A stretch of 64,000 nt of DNA from Alcaligenaceae bacterium (lineage in GTDB: Bacteria > Pseudomonadota > Gammaproteobacteria > Burkholderiales > Burkholderiaceae_B): positions 248,001 through 312,000 of the forward strand of contig JACCET010000004.1 in assembly GCA_013416405.1 (NCBI GenBank), written 5' to 3'. Positions within the stretch are counted from its first letter, which is position 1, and every line of letters starts with the position of its first letter. A program made the translations under genes and the position numbers. Of the stretch, positions 1 to 9,661 are shown piece by piece. The notes beneath the pieces were generated by a model, which was given only the letters and a program-made list of their open reading frames with translations, was not told the DNA's origin and searched no databases.

Positions 1-684
1 ATACTCACGACCGGTGACGAACTGGTCAGCCCCGGACAGCCACGCGGCGATGAACACATCTACAACTCCAACGGCGCCATGCTAGCCGCTCTGGTCGAGA
101 ACATGGGCGCCAAGGCAGTACATGTTCTGCACGCCCTGGACACCGAGGCATCGCTGCAATCAGCCTTCGAGACCTTGCTGCAGGACTGCGACCTGGTGCT
201 CACTGTGGGGGGCGTATCGGTAGGTGAAAAAGACTTGGTCAAGCCAGCCATAGAACAGTTCGGCGGCACGCTGGACTTATGGCGAGTCTGCATGAAACCC
301 GGCAAACCTGTCGCTTTGGCGCATGCCGCCAACAAACCCATAGTGTGCCTGCCCGGCAACCCGGTATCAGCCTTTGCCGTCTTTACCACCCTGGTCAGCA
401 CCCTGATACGCAGCATGCAGGGGCGAGTGCAGATCATGCCGGTACTGCAGTATGGGCGGCTGTGCACCCAAAAAATATTCGATGACAGCCGTGAAGAGTT
501 TTTGCGTGTCAGCGCTCAGCCTGATGCCGGCGGCATAATGCAACTGACGCCCCACACGCAACAGGGCTCGGGCATTATCAGCTCGTTGGCATGGGCCAGC
601 GGCCTGGCCCGTATTCCGGCGAACACACCGATACAAGACGGGGCTATCGTGCCCTACTACGACTTCCAGCACTGGTTGGCGTAG
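1..684 (+). CDS. moeA: Molybdopterin molybdotransferase MoeA, C-terminal part (5' end outside the window)
   Basis: MoeA inserts molybdate into adenylylated molybdopterin, the last common step of molybdenum cofactor synthesis, in the cytoplasm. The reading frame is open from base 1 and gives 227 residues, so roughly the first 190 residues of a normal MoeA of about 400-420 lie outside. What is seen is the MoCF-biosynthesis (MogA-like) domain and domain IV: the opening TTGDELV, then GGVSVGEKDLV (the GG-SVG-D molybdopterin-binding signature), then LPGNPVSAF. The frame stops at 684 and overlaps the 3' end of the convergent mobA by 28 bp. The gene fits the neighbourhood, where mobA, moaA and a molybdenum-dependent formate dehydrogenase follow. 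Confidence 0.95.
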   Translation: MLTTGDELVSPGQPRGDEHIYNSNGAMLAALVENMGAKAVHVLHALDTEASLQSAFETLLQDCDLVLTVGGVSVGEKDLVKPAIEQFGGTLDLWRVCMKPGKPVALAHAANKPIVCLPGNPVSAFAVFTTLVSTLIRSMQGRVQIMPVLQYGRLCTQKIFDDSREEFLRVSAQPDAGGIMQLTPHTQQGSGIISSLAWASGLARIPANTPIQDGAIVPYYDFQHWLA

Positions 685-1295
685 CGCAGATCCTCGGGCG
701 TATTCACATTAAAGAATAGCTCATCGCCCTCGAACAAAACCGGCACCGCGTGATGCCGGTTTTGCCACAATTGCACCTTGCGATCACCCGCTATTAAATA
801 ACGGCGCAAACTGTCTGCCAGGCTTACATGCAACACCATGCACAGCGGATGCGCGCGTTGCACAGTTCGTGCGTAGGCTATAGGTGCGGCTTGGTCATCG
901 ACCACATCGAGCAGGCGAGGCACAAGGTCTGGTGGCAGACTCACCACATCAACTGGCAACACCAGCAGCCAGGGCGTTGAGGCCAGGGCCAGCGCCCGCT
1001 CTATGCCCGCCAACGGCCCCAGACTGTAGCCCAGCGCGGCATCATCGGCTATGACTTTGCCATACGCGGCATAGGCTGCTTCATTACGATTGGCGCTGAT
1101 CAGCACGGTCTGTACATGCGGCGCAAGAAAGTGCAGCGCATGCGCAACCAAGGGTTCACCGCGCAAGTCCAGCAGCCCTTTGTCCGCTTGATCCGTGACG
1201 GGCGACAAGGGGTTGCCATAATTGGTATCTGTCTGCATGCGCCTGGCCTGGCCCCCCGCCAAAATCAGTCCCGTTACCCTGTCAGTCGCGATCAT
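657..1295 (-). CDS. mobA: Molybdenum cofactor guanylyltransferase MobA
   Basis: MobA transfers GMP from GTP to Mo-molybdopterin, making the bis-MGD cofactor that the formate dehydrogenase encoded downstream should need. The 212-residue product has the Rossmann-like nucleotidyltransferase fold: [11 protein letters not shown] at the N-terminus (the LAGG---RM signature), [14 protein letters not shown] for the DK-GL motif, and [12 protein letters not shown] for the metal-binding aspartate segment. It is odd that the usual RMG--DKG spacing is broken: about 13 extra residues ([16 protein letters not shown] region) sit between RM and ADKGL and the usual glycine is absent. The ATG overlaps the moaA stop as ATGA (1292-1295), implying translational coupling. 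The 3' end overlaps the convergent moeA. Confidence 0.93.
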   Translation of the reverse strand: MIATDRVTGLILAGGQARRMQTDTNYGNPLSPVTDQADKGLLDLRGEPLVAHALHFLAPHVQTVLISANRNEAAYAAYGKVIADDAALGYSLGPLAGIERALALASTPWLLVLPVDVVSLPPDLVPRLLDVVDDQAAPIAYARTVQRAHPLCMVLHVSLADSLRRYLIAGDRKVQLWQNRHHAVPVLFEGDELFFNVNTPEDLRYANQCWKS

Positions 1296-2398
1296 CCGCC
1301 TATATAGCTCATTTCTATTTTGTCACGACCGACCGTTTCCTGCCCGCGCTGCTCAGAATAGTGGTCGTTTCGCCCAGACCAGATGCCCGCCAAGGCAGCG
1401 GCAATCTGCGCATCGCTAGCCCCGGTATTGCGTACCAGCGCACGCAAATCGTGCCCTTGCCCCGCAAACAGGCAAAGAAAGAACTTGCCCTCGGGCGACA
1501 AACGCCCGCGGGTACAGTCGCCGCAAAATGGCTGGGATACACTAGTGATCACGCCAATTTCGCCAGCCTGGTCGGTATAGCGCCAGCGTTTGGCCACCTC
1601 GCCGGAATAGCCCGCCGCCACGGGCTCAAGGGGAAAGGCCTCGGTGAGGCGCTGCAGAATCTGGGCGCCGGTAAGCACTTCGCTCATATTCCAGCCGTTG
1701 GTCGTGCCAACGTCCATGAACTCGATGAAGCGCAGAATATGGCCGCTATGCCGAAAATGACGGGCCATGGGCACAATCTGTTCGTCGTTCATGCCTTTGC
1801 GCACCACCATATTGACCTTGACCGGCGCCAGGCCCACGCGCGCGGCCTCGTCGATGCCACGCAGCACGGTACTGACGCTGACCTGGCTATCGCTCATGCG
1901 CTCGAACAAGGGTTCGTCAAGTGCATCAAGGCTGACCGACACGCGCGACAAACCAGCCTGCTTCAGGGCCAGGGCCTTTTTTTCCAGCAAAGTGCCGTTG
2001 GTAGTCAGGGTGATTTCAACCGGCAAGCCTTCGAGCGTGCGCAATTGCGCAAGCATGGCGATCAGCGCTTCTATATTTTTGCGCAACAAGGGCTCGCCGC
2101 CGGTCAGCCGAATTTTTTGCACGCCCAGCCCAACGGCTACGCCTGCAATACGCGTGATTTCCTCGAAGCTGAGCAAGGCAGAATGGGGCATGAACTTGTG
2201 GCTGCTGCCGAACACCTCGCGCGGCATGCAGTAAGTACAGCGGAAATTGCAGCGGTCGGTGACGGATATGCGCAGGTCGCGCAGCGGCCTGTGCCGGGCA
2301 TCAAGCACAGGTGCACCCGAGACGGAAGGGTGATCTGCCGACCCGCCCTGCGACATGCTGCCAGCCCCTTGCGGCTGATGGAAAATGACTTTGCTCAT
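1292..2398 (-). CDS. moaA: GTP 3',8-cyclase MoaA
   Basis: This radical-SAM enzyme, together with MoaC, turns GTP into cyclic pyranopterin monophosphate, the first step of molybdopterin synthesis. The 368-residue protein has the SAM [4Fe-4S] motif CNFRCTYC near residue 54, the GGEPLLR glycine motif, and the C-terminal second cluster ligands [19 protein letters not shown]. It ends in the double glycine (YIGG) that MoaA proteins need. About 40 extra N-terminal residues before the [11 protein letters not shown] core look disordered, and an internal ATG could be used instead. It is the second gene of a likely operon: ModE-like regulator (39 bp upstream), moaA, mobA (4-bp overlap). Confidence 0.96.
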   Translation of the reverse strand: MSKVIFHQPQGAGSMSQGGSADHPSVSGAPVLDARHRPLRDLRISVTDRCNFRCTYCMPREVFGSSHKFMPHSALLSFEEITRIAGVAVGLGVQKIRLTGGEPLLRKNIEALIAMLAQLRTLEGLPVEITLTTNGTLLEKKALALKQAGLSRVSVSLDALDEPLFERMSDSQVSVSTVLRGIDEAARVGLAPVKVNMVVRKGMNDEQIVPMARHFRHSGHILRFIEFMDVGTTNGWNMSEVLTGAQILQRLTEAFPLEPVAAGYSGEVAKRWRYTDQAGEIGVITSVSQPFCGDCTRGRLSPEGKFFLCLFAGQGHDLRALVRNTGASDAQIAAALAGIWSGRNDHYSEQRGQETVGRDKIEMSYIGG

Positions 2399-2437
2399 GT
2401 TGTAATCATAAAGCTATTGATCTATAAATCTATTGAT

Positions 2438-3544
2438 CTATCTACCCAAAGATGCAACGAATTCGGCACCAAAGGCCTCTTCCAGCGTCTGCACCTGCCC
2501 CATTCGACTGGCATCATAGCCCACCAGTTGCATGACGTAGGCCTGGTATTGGTCTCCGTTCATCAAATTCAGCAATCGCTGCATGTTGGGCGTATCCAGC
2601 GTATCACGGTGCACTGCAAAGAAGTAGCGTTCCTTGACCAGCGGAATGAATGACAGGCCGCAGCGCCAGGCCGCCGTTTCAACACCGATGCCCACATCGG
2701 CCATGCCGCTGGCAATATGCGCGGCAATTGCCATATGGGTGAACTCGCTGCTATCAAAACCCAGCACCTTGGCGGTATCGACCTTGAGCTGCTCCAGCAT
2801 GAGCCCCACCAGAAAACGCGTGCTGGATCCTATCTGACGGTTGACGAAACGGACGTCCTGATTCTTCAGATCGGCAACCGAGCTGATGCCCTTGGGGTTG
2901 TCAGGTTTGACGAACATGCCTGTATTGCGCACAGCCAAGTGTATAAGGCGATGACGGTCGGGATCGAGCCACTGCGCATAACGCCTTAGTATGGGCCGTT
3001 CGAACTCACCCACAGGCACCTGAAAGCCCGCCAGGTCACATTCGGCACGGTCCAGCGAGGCCAATGCCTCGATGGCAGTGCGATAACGCAATTCCAGCGG
3101 CGACATATCCATGCCATTGGCCAGTTGCATCAAACCTTCAACAGCAAAACCGTGGCTGGCGTGCAAACGCAGGCGCTGCGTGCTTTCGGGATACAACCGT
3201 TCGAGCTCTTCCTGCAGCTCCGAGGCCATGCTTTCAAGTGTGGGCATCAAGCGCGCATCGAGCCGACGATTGGCCCAGATAAGGTGCTGGCCAAAAGCCG
3301 TAAGCTTGGAGCCTTGTCGGCGCGAGGTTTCAATGAGCGGCGCTTCAAATTCCTTCTCGGCGTTGCGCAAAAGACCCCAAGCATGCCGATACGACAGCCC
3401 ACAAGCCTTACAGGCACCGGAAATATGCCCGGTGGCATCAACGGCCGCCAGCAAACGCAGCACCTCGCTTAGCGACAGCAGTGTGCCCGAAGGCTTTTCC
3501 AGCACCCACTCGGAGCTTAAACGCGCCTTGAACTTGTACGACAT
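2438..3544 (-). CDS. ModE-type HTH regulator with periplasmic-binding-like sensor domain (FdsR candidate)
   Basis: A 368-residue cytoplasmic regulator. Residues about 20-110 form a ModE/LysR-like winged helix (GHISGACKACGLSYRHAWGL helix-turn-helix, then RRQGSKLTAFG). Residues about 125-350 resemble the periplasmic-binding-like domain often fused to ModE-type helices in molybdenum-enzyme regulators (PF12727-like), with HASHGFAVEGL and NRQIGSSTRFL. It is divergent to fdsGBACD and likely heads an operon with moaA and mobA, so it may tie formate dehydrogenase expression to cofactor supply. In Cupriavidus necator the fds operon is controlled by the regulator FdsR. I infer, but cannot prove, that this is its equivalent. 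The ligand (formate, molybdate or molybdopterin) cannot be read from the sequence. Confidence 0.8.
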   Translation of the reverse strand: MSYKFKARLSSEWVLEKPSGTLLSLSEVLRLLAAVDATGHISGACKACGLSYRHAWGLLRNAEKEFEAPLIETSRRQGSKLTAFGQHLIWANRRLDARLMPTLESMASELQEELERLYPESTQRLRLHASHGFAVEGLMQLANGMDMSPLELRYRTAIEALASLDRAECDLAGFQVPVGEFERPILRRYAQWLDPDRHRLIHLAVRNTGMFVKPDNPKGISSVADLKNQDVRFVNRQIGSSTRFLVGLMLEQLKVDTAKVLGFDSSEFTHMAIAAHIASGMADVGIGVETAAWRCGLSFIPLVKERYFFAVHRDTLDTPNMQRLLNLMNGDQYQAYVMQLVGYDASRMGQVQTLEEAFGAEFVASLGR

Positions 3545-3755
3545 ATGTCACCTCATACCGCTATTTATACGGCTTTATATGTTTTTAATTTCCTATAAGT
3601 AAAATAGGAAAAACATCTTATATGTGATTTATTTCTTATTGATTGATTGGTTTGTCGCGTGTAGATTACCTTAAATCAAACAATTACATATATGCAATTT
3701 AAAGCATATAAGAGACAAAAAAATATAAAAGACTATGCAAAGGAAGGAAAGCGTC
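3545..3755. promoter_or_regulatory. AT-rich divergent control region between the regulator and fdsG
   Basis: This stretch of about 210 bp is far more AT-rich than its surroundings. It holds an inverted repeat TATATGC / GCATATA at 3689-3695 and 3704-3710 around AATTTAAA. The octamer CTTATATG lies at 3617-3624 with its reverse complement CATATAAG at 3705-3712, and the related TTTATATG is at 3574-3581. ModE-type sites are TATATA-rich palindromes, so these are plausible sites for the divergent regulator (inference). A purine-rich AGGAAGGAAA at 3741-3750 is the fdsG ribosome site. Confidence 0.45.
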
Positions 3756-4262
3756 ATGCATACGCCATCAGATACAAATGAGTTCAATCCCTCCGATGAA
3801 ACAGTGCAGCAAGTCACACTGCAGGCGCTGCAACAGTACGAGGGCCAGTTGGGCAGCCTATTGCCCATACTGCATGTCATACAACGTGTGCTGGGCTGTA
3901 TTCCCGCGTCGGCAGTGCCCCTGCTGGCGCAAGCTCTGCAACGATCACGTGCCGAAATACAGGGCGTCATCAGCTTTTATCCGCATTTCCGCGCAATGCC
4001 CGCCGGCGCTGTCGTACTCCAGGTTTGTCGGGCCGAGTCCTGTCAGGCCATGGGCGGCACTGCGCTGGCTGAGCACGCCCGGGCTAGCCTGGGCTGTGAT
4101 TTCCACGGCACCACCGCCAATGGCACTGTCACGCTCGAGCCGGTTTATTGCCTGGGCCTCTGTGCGCAATCTCCCGCCGTCATGATCAACGGGCAGCCAC
4201 ATGCACGCATGACGCCCGAAAAACTCGACCGATTGCTGCAGGCCGAAGGGGGTATGGCATGA
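3756..4262 (+). CDS. fdsG: Formate dehydrogenase gamma subunit FdsG (24 kDa, NuoE-like)
   Basis: Small [2Fe-2S] subunit of the soluble NAD-dependent formate dehydrogenase, homologous to NuoE of complex I. It sits next to the flavin subunit in electron transfer from formate to NAD. The thioredoxin-like ferredoxin carries the cluster ligands as VCRAESC followed further on by YCLGLC. I chose the ATG at 3756 (168 residues, MHTPSD...) because the strong AGGAAGGAAA lies 5 nt ahead of it. An ATG at 3735 adds seven residues but has no ribosome site. The stop overlaps the fdsB start as ATGA (4259-4262). It is the first gene of fdsGBACD and is divergent to the ModE-like regulator. Confidence 0.95.
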   Translation: MHTPSDTNEFNPSDETVQQVTLQALQQYEGQLGSLLPILHVIQRVLGCIPASAVPLLAQALQRSRAEIQGVISFYPHFRAMPAGAVVLQVCRAESCQAMGGTALAEHARASLGCDFHGTTANGTVTLEPVYCLGLCAQSPAVMINGQPHARMTPEKLDRLLQAEGGMA

Positions 4263-5830
4263 GCACGCCGATAAAGATATTTGTCCCTAAAGACAGCGCT
4301 GCCATCGCAGTAGGCGCCGATGCGGTCGCCACGGCCATTTCCCAGGAAGCTGAGCGTCGTGGCCTGGCCATAGACCTGGTGCGCAATGGCTCACGTGGCC
4401 TGCTCTGGCTGGAAACCCTGGTAGAAATTCAGACGGCAGCCGGCCGCATGGCCTACGGCCCTGTCGAAGCACAAGACGTAGTCGGGCTTTTTGATGCAGG
4501 CTGGCAGGAAGGCAAACCCCATGCGCTGGCCCACGGCCTGACTGAAGAAATTCCCTACCTGAAACAGCAGGAACGCCTGACATTCGCCCGGGTCGGTATC
4601 ACCGATCCCTTGTCGCTGTCCGACTACCAGGCTCATGATGGCTTCAAAGGACTTGAGCAGGCGCTGGCTCTGTCACCCGCTGCCATAGTCGAACACGTCA
4701 CAGAATCGGGCTTGCGCGGGCGCGGCGGCGCCGCCTTCCCTACCGGGATCAAATGGAAAACCGTACTGGCTACGCCTGCCGACCAGAAGTACATAGTCTG
4801 CAACGCCGACGAAGGCGACTCGGGTACCTTTTCCGATCGCATGCTCATGGAAGGTGACCCCTACGCACTCATAGAAGGCATGACCATCGCGGGCCTGGCC
4901 ACTGAAGCCACCTACGGCTACATCTATGTGCGCTCTGAATACCCTTACGCCATTGCCACCCTTGAAGCAGCCATAATCCGCGCACGCGAAGCAGACTGGC
5001 TGGGCAGCAATATCCGCAACAGCGGGCATGCCTTCGACCTTGAAGTCCGCACCGCCGCCGGCGCCTATATATGCGGAGAAGAAACCTCGCTGCTTGAAAG
5101 CCTGGAAGGCAGACGCGGACTGGTTCGCGCCAAGCCGCCGCTGCCGGCCATAACCGGCCTGTTCGGCAAACCCACCGTCATCAACAACGTCATATCGCTG
5201 GCTTCGGTACCCATCATTCTTGCGCGCGGCGCCAGCTTCTACCGCGACTATGGCATGGGTCGGTCCACAGGCACCTTGCCTTTCCAGCTGGCCGGCAACC
5301 TGAAACAAGGCGGTCTGGTTGAAAAGGCGTTTGGCCTGACGCTGAACGAACTGCTGTATGACTTCGGCGGAGGTAGTGCCAGCGGCAAGCCCTTGCGTGC
5401 TGTGCAGGTTGGCGGGCCTCTGGGCGCCTACCTGCCCGAGTCGCAATGGGACACACCCATAGACTACGAAGCTTACGCAGCCATACAGGCCATGGTCGGA
5501 CACGGCGGCCTGGTTGCCTTCGACGAAACCGCCGATATGTCTGTCCTGGCTGAATACGCCATGGAGTTCTGTGCCATCGAATCCTGCGGCAAATGCACCC
5601 CCTGTCGCATCGGCGCCGTACGCGGCACCGAAGTCATCGCAAAAATACGCCGTAACGAGCAGCGCGAAGCTCAGGTCGTTCTGCTGCGCGACCTGTGCGA
5701 CACCATGTTGGCCGGCTCCCTATGCGCATTGGGCGGCATGACGCCCTACCCTGTCCTGTCGGCACTTGAGCACTTCCCCGAAGACTTCGGCCTGCCTTCT
5801 CCACAAACCAACAACGCGCAAATCGCCTGA
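4259..5830 (+). CDS. fdsB: Formate dehydrogenase beta subunit FdsB (NuoF-like, FMN and NAD binding)
   Basis: This diaphorase subunit passes electrons from the iron-sulfur chain through FMN to NAD. The ATG at 4259 (523 residues, MSTPIKIFVPKD) overlaps the fdsG stop by 4 bp and is preferred over in-frame codons inside fdsG. About 90 N-terminal residues look like a thioredoxin-like domain. The NuoF core follows: NADH-binding RGRGGAAFPTG near residue 150, FMN-binding EGDSGTFSDRMLMEGDPYAL near 185, and the [4Fe-4S] ligands CGKCTPCR near residue 442 with a further cysteine near LAGSLCALGG. The length agrees with known FdsB proteins (about 520). It works with FdsG and FdsA in the cytoplasm. Confidence 0.96.
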   Translation: MSTPIKIFVPKDSAAIAVGADAVATAISQEAERRGLAIDLVRNGSRGLLWLETLVEIQTAAGRMAYGPVEAQDVVGLFDAGWQEGKPHALAHGLTEEIPYLKQQERLTFARVGITDPLSLSDYQAHDGFKGLEQALALSPAAIVEHVTESGLRGRGGAAFPTGIKWKTVLATPADQKYIVCNADEGDSGTFSDRMLMEGDPYALIEGMTIAGLATEATYGYIYVRSEYPYAIATLEAAIIRAREADWLGSNIRNSGHAFDLEVRTAAGAYICGEETSLLESLEGRRGLVRAKPPLPAITGLFGKPTVINNVISLASVPIILARGASFYRDYGMGRSTGTLPFQLAGNLKQGGLVEKAFGLTLNELLYDFGGGSASGKPLRAVQVGGPLGAYLPESQWDTPIDYEAYAAIQAMVGHGGLVAFDETADMSVLAEYAMEFCAIESCGKCTPCRIGAVRGTEVIAKIRRNEQREAQVVLLRDLCDTMLAGSLCALGGMTPYPVLSALEHFPEDFGLPSPQTNNAQIA

Positions 5831-5841
5831 CGGAGCCCAAA

Positions 5842-8787
5842 ATGCTAGAGACTATCGCCAAACGTGAACGAGATTTCGGCACCCCGGCTTCGACCAGCAC
5901 CGAAACCGTTCAGGTCACCATAGACGGCACCGACATGGAAATACCCGCAGGTACGTCCGTCATGCGTGCCGCCGCAGAAGCCGGCATTAATATTCCCAAG
6001 CTGTGCGCGTCCGACAACCTCGATGCCTTCGGCTCCTGTCGTCTGTGCCTGGTGCAGATCGAAGGCCGGCGCGGCTATCCGGCCTCGTGCACCACACCCG
6101 TCGAGAACGGCATGGTCATCTGGACGGAAACGCCCAAGCTGCACGAGCTACGCCGCAATGTGATGGAACTGTATATTTCCGACCACCCTCTTGACTGCCT
6201 GACCTGTCCCGCCAATGGCGATTGCGAACTGCAGGACATGGCTGGCGTGGTGGGTCTGCGCAATGTGCGCTATGGGTTCGATGGCGAAAATCACCTGAAC
6301 GACACGGTGGATGAGTCCAACCCGTACTTCACCTACGACCCCAGCAAATGCATAGTCTGCAGCCGTTGCGTGCGCGCCTGCGACGAAGTCCAGGGTACTT
6401 TTGCGCTGACCATTACAGGAATGGGCTTTGATTCCCGCGTGACAGCCGGGCAGCACGATTCTTTTCTGGACAGCGACTGCGTCTCCTGCGGCGCCTGTGT
6501 GCAAGCCTGCCCCACCTCTTCGCTCATGGAAAAATCTGTCATCGAGATGGGCCAGGCCGAACATTCCATCATCACCACCTGCGCCTATTGTGGCGTGGGC
6601 TGCTCCTTCAAGGCCGAAATGAAGGGCCAGGAAGTCGTACGCATGGTGCCCTGGAAAGACGGCCAGGCCAACCGCGGCCACTCCTGCGTAAAAGGGCGTT
6701 TTGCCTGGGGCTACGCCACCCACGAAGACCGCATGCTCAAGCCCATGATACGCGCCAGCATCACCGATCCGTGGCAGGAAGTCAGCTGGGACGACGCCCT
6801 GAACCATGCTGCATCGGAAATCAAGCGCATACAGGCCAAGTACGGGCAAAACTCGGTAGGCGGCCTGACTTCCTCACGCTGCACCAACGAAGAAACCTAC
6901 CTGGTTCAGAAGCTGGTGCGCGCCGCCTTTGGCACGAATAACGTCGATACCTGCGCCCGGGTCTGCCACTCGCCCACCGGCTACGGCCTGAAAACCACCC
7001 TAGGCGAATCAGCCGGCACCCAAACCTTCGATTCGGTCATGCATTCCGACGTGGTCATCGTCATGGGGGCCAACCCCAGCGCGGCCCACCCGGTCTTCGC
7101 ATCGCGACTGAAACGGCGCCTGCGCCAGGGTGCCAGGCTCATAGTCATAGACCCGCGCCAGATCGAACTGGTCGACTCTGCGCACATCAAGGCCGACTAT
7201 CACCTGCCTGTGCGCCCCGGTACCAACACAGCCGTACTGACCTGCATGGCACACGTCATTGCCACAGAAGGCCTGATCGATGAAGCCTATGTAGCCGAGC
7301 GCTGCGAAACGCTGGCCTTCCAGCAATGGCGCGACTTCGTGTCATTGCCCGAAAATTCTCCTGAAGCCATGGAAGCCGAAACCGGTGTGCCTGCGGCCGA
7401 CCTGCGTGGCGCCGCCCGCTTATATGCCACGCATGGCAATGGCGCCATTTATTATGGTCTGGGTGTCACCGAACACAGCCAGGGTTCGACCACTGTCATG
7501 GCCATTGCCAATCTGGCCATGGCCACCGGCAATCTGGGGCGCGAGGGCGTGGGCGTCAACCCCCTGCGTGGCCAGAATAATGTACAGGGATCCTGCGACA
7601 TGGGCTCCTTCCCCCACGAATTGCCTGGCTACCGCCACATTTCCGACGACGTCGTACGCGGCCAGTTTGAACGCGAATGGGGTGTCACGCTGCAGGCCGA
7701 GCCTGGCCTGCGCATCCCCAATATGTTTGATGCAGCCATCAGTGGTTCGTTCAAGGCTCTGTACTGCCAGGGCGAAGATATCGTTCAGTCCGATCCCGAT
7801 ACCCAACACGTTGCCGCAGCGCTGGCCTCCATGGAGTGCATCATCGTCCATGATATTTTCCTGAATGAAACGGCCAAGTACGCGCATGTCTTCCTGCCCG
7901 GCTCATCCTTTCTTGAAAAAGACGGCACGTTCACCAACGCCGAGCGGCGTGTGTCACGGGTACGCAAAGTCATGGAACCCAAAGCCGGCATGGCCGACTG
8001 GGAGGCAACCTGCGCGCTGTCCAACGCGCTGGGCTACCCCATGCACTACAAGCACCCCAGCGAAATCATGGACGAAATCGCCCGCCTGACACCCACGTTC
8101 CAGGGCGTCTCGTTCAAGAAAATCGATGAGCTGGGCGGTAGCGTACAGTGGCCTTGCAATGCCGATTCCCCCGATGGCACGCCCACCATGCACGTCGACG
8201 AGTTCGTGCGCGGCAAAGGCAAGTTCATGATCACCAAGTACATACCTAGCGACGAACGCAGCACACGCCGTTTTCCGCTGCTGCTCACCACCGGCCGCAT
8301 ACTCTCGCAATACAACGTGGGCGCACAAACCAGGCGTACGCCCAACGTCATGTGGCATAACGAAGATCTGCTTGAAATGCACCCGCAAGACGCCGAAGAT
8401 CGCGGCATACGCGCGGGCGACATGGTTGCAATCCAAAGCCGTTCGGGCGAAACCGTATTGCGTGCCGACGTAACAACCCGTGTGCAGCCAGGCGTGCTTT
8501 ACACCACCTTCCACTTCCCGGAATCCGGCGCCAACGTCGTCACCACCGACAGTACCGACTGGGCCACTGATTGTCCCGAATACAAAGTGACTGCGGTGCA
8601 GGCCAGGCTGGTAACAGAGCCCTCGCAATGGCAGGCCAGGTGGTCGCGCTTCAGCGATATCCAGATGCAGCTGCTGGAACAGCACAAGCAAGATGCCATG
8701 GCAGTACAAGTGCCTGAACCCGGGCAGCCCAAGGTGCCGGCCGAACCCGCCGAGGCTTCCGCACAAACATTAACCCCCGCCCAATAG
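5842..8787 (+). CDS. fdsA: Formate dehydrogenase alpha subunit FdsA (molybdenum catalytic subunit)
   Basis: Catalytic subunit oxidising formate to CO2 at a bis-MGD molybdenum centre, 981 residues. It has a NuoG-like N-terminus: [2Fe-2S] at C55/C66/C69/C83, a His-Cys3 cluster at H115/C119/C122/C128, and two ferredoxin clusters at C170-C180 and C213-C223. Then comes the molybdopterin oxidoreductase domain with its [4Fe-4S] at C247/C250/C254/C282. The active-site segment is CARVCHSPT with C375 as the expected molybdenum ligand next to H376, so this is a cysteine, not a selenocysteine, enzyme. A molydopterin-binding domain follows near residues 820-930. The 40-residue tail rich in P, A and Q is low-complexity. 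fdsC begins 1 bp after the stop. Confidence 0.97.
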   Translation: MLETIAKRERDFGTPASTSTETVQVTIDGTDMEIPAGTSVMRAAAEAGINIPKLCASDNLDAFGSCRLCLVQIEGRRGYPASCTTPVENGMVIWTETPKLHELRRNVMELYISDHPLDCLTCPANGDCELQDMAGVVGLRNVRYGFDGENHLNDTVDESNPYFTYDPSKCIVCSRCVRACDEVQGTFALTITGMGFDSRVTAGQHDSFLDSDCVSCGACVQACPTSSLMEKSVIEMGQAEHSIITTCAYCGVGCSFKAEMKGQEVVRMVPWKDGQANRGHSCVKGRFAWGYATHEDRMLKPMIRASITDPWQEVSWDDALNHAASEIKRIQAKYGQNSVGGLTSSRCTNEETYLVQKLVRAAFGTNNVDTCARVCHSPTGYGLKTTLGESAGTQTFDSVMHSDVVIVMGANPSAAHPVFASRLKRRLRQGARLIVIDPRQIELVDSAHIKADYHLPVRPGTNTAVLTCMAHVIATEGLIDEAYVAERCETLAFQQWRDFVSLPENSPEAMEAETGVPAADLRGAARLYATHGNGAIYYGLGVTEHSQGSTTVMAIANLAMATGNLGREGVGVNPLRGQNNVQGSCDMGSFPHELPGYRHISDDVVRGQFEREWGVTLQAEPGLRIPNMFDAAISGSFKALYCQGEDIVQSDPDTQHVAAALASMECIIVHDIFLNETAKYAHVFLPGSSFLEKDGTFTNAERRVSRVRKVMEPKAGMADWEATCALSNALGYPMHYKHPSEIMDEIARLTPTFQGVSFKKIDELGGSVQWPCNADSPDGTPTMHVDEFVRGKGKFMITKYIPSDERSTRRFPLLLTTGRILSQYNVGAQTRRTPNVMWHNEDLLEMHPQDAEDRGIRAGDMVAIQSRSGETVLRADVTTRVQPGVLYTTFHFPESGANVVTTDSTDWATDCPEYKVTAVQARLVTEPSQWQARWSRFSDIQMQLLEQHKQDAMAVQVPEPGQPKVPAEPAEASAQTLTPAQ

Positions 8788-8788
8788 G

Positions 8789-9661
8789 ATGACAGGCATC
8801 ATGACAGCAAGCGATCAGCCTGACACCGCAACGGTGTCGGCTGGCCATAAGCCTTACACGGTCTGGCGCACGGGCGCCGACAAACCCATACTCGCGGAAA
8901 ATGATGAGATCGCCCAGGAAGTCCCTGTGGCGCTGGAGTTCAACGGCATCAGCCACGCCACGCTGCTGCTGACGCCCGCCAATCTTGAAGACTTCGCCGT
9001 TGGTTTCGCATACACCGAAGGCATTATCCGCGCGGCCCGCGACATCTACGATCTGGATATCATCGAGCGCACACAGGGCCTGGTCGTACAAGTCACCATA
9101 GCCAGTGCCTGCCTGAACGAACTGAAGCTGCGTCGGCGCAATCTGGCCGGGCGCACGGGCTGCGGATTATGCGGCATAGAAAGCCTGGATGAAGTACAGC
9201 GGCAACTCGACCCGCTGGCCCCGCAGCCTGGGCGGTACTCGGCACAGGCCATCGCAAGCGCGGTAGAACAGTTGCGCACCATGCAGATGCTGCACCAGAC
9301 CACGGGCGCCACCCATGCGGCCGGATGGGCCAACAGCTCAGGCAATATTGAATACGTGCGCGAAGACGTGGGCCGCCACAATGCCCTGGACAAACTCATA
9401 GGCCATCGCTTGCGCCTGTCACCGCAGCGGCCAAGCGCCGACGATGCCGGGTTTGCCGTAATTTCCAGCCGCGCCAGTTTCGAAATGGTTCAGAAAGCTG
9501 CCTCGGCAGGCATTTCCGCCCTGGTGGCAGTATCCGCCCCTACTTCTTACGCCATCGACATGGCGGGTCAATTAAACGTAATGCTGGCGGGCTTTGCACG
9601 CGGCAGCCTGTTTACCGTATACAGCCACCACGAATTCCTGGACAGCGGGAGCGCCTCTTGA
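8789..9661 (+). CDS. fdsC: Formate dehydrogenase accessory sulfurtransferase (FdsC / FdhD family)
   Basis: FdhD-family proteins bind bis-MGD and deliver sulfur to it before the cofactor is inserted into formate dehydrogenase. The 290-residue protein shows the family core: VALEFNGISHATLLLTP, DFAVGFAYTEGII, the catalytic CxxC as GRTGCGLCGIES, and VREDVGRHNALDKLIG near the C-terminus. The ATG at 8789 lies just after the fdsA stop. A second ATG at 8801 has AGGA at 8786-8789 at a fair distance and may be the true start. The gene sits between fdsA and fdsD, the usual fds order. The stop overlaps the fdsD start as TTGA. Confidence 0.94.
   Translation: MTGIMTASDQPDTATVSAGHKPYTVWRTGADKPILAENDEIAQEVPVALEFNGISHATLLLTPANLEDFAVGFAYTEGIIRAARDIYDLDIIERTQGLVVQVTIASACLNELKLRRRNLAGRTGCGLCGIESLDEVQRQLDPLAPQPGRYSAQAIASAVEQLRTMQMLHQTTGATHAAGWANSSGNIEYVREDVGRHNALDKLIGHRLRLSPQRPSADDAGFAVISSRASFEMVQKAASAGISALVAVSAPTSYAIDMAGQLNVMLAGFARGSLFTVYSHHEFLDSGSAS

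Noticed and set aside
1361-2653. Long open frame of 430 codons on the plus strand opposite moaA
   Set aside because: It is antisense to the well-supported moaA and into the regulator gene; the translation has no domain features and reflects GC-rich codon bias.
4148-4258. Upstream extension of fdsB inside fdsG
   Set aside because: The extra 37 residues overlap fdsG in another frame; ATG 4259 gives the family start and a 4-bp overlap.
6955-6978. Possible selenocysteine at the formate dehydrogenase active site
   Set aside because: The codon in CARVCHSPT is a cysteine codon (TGC), and no TGA lies in frame.
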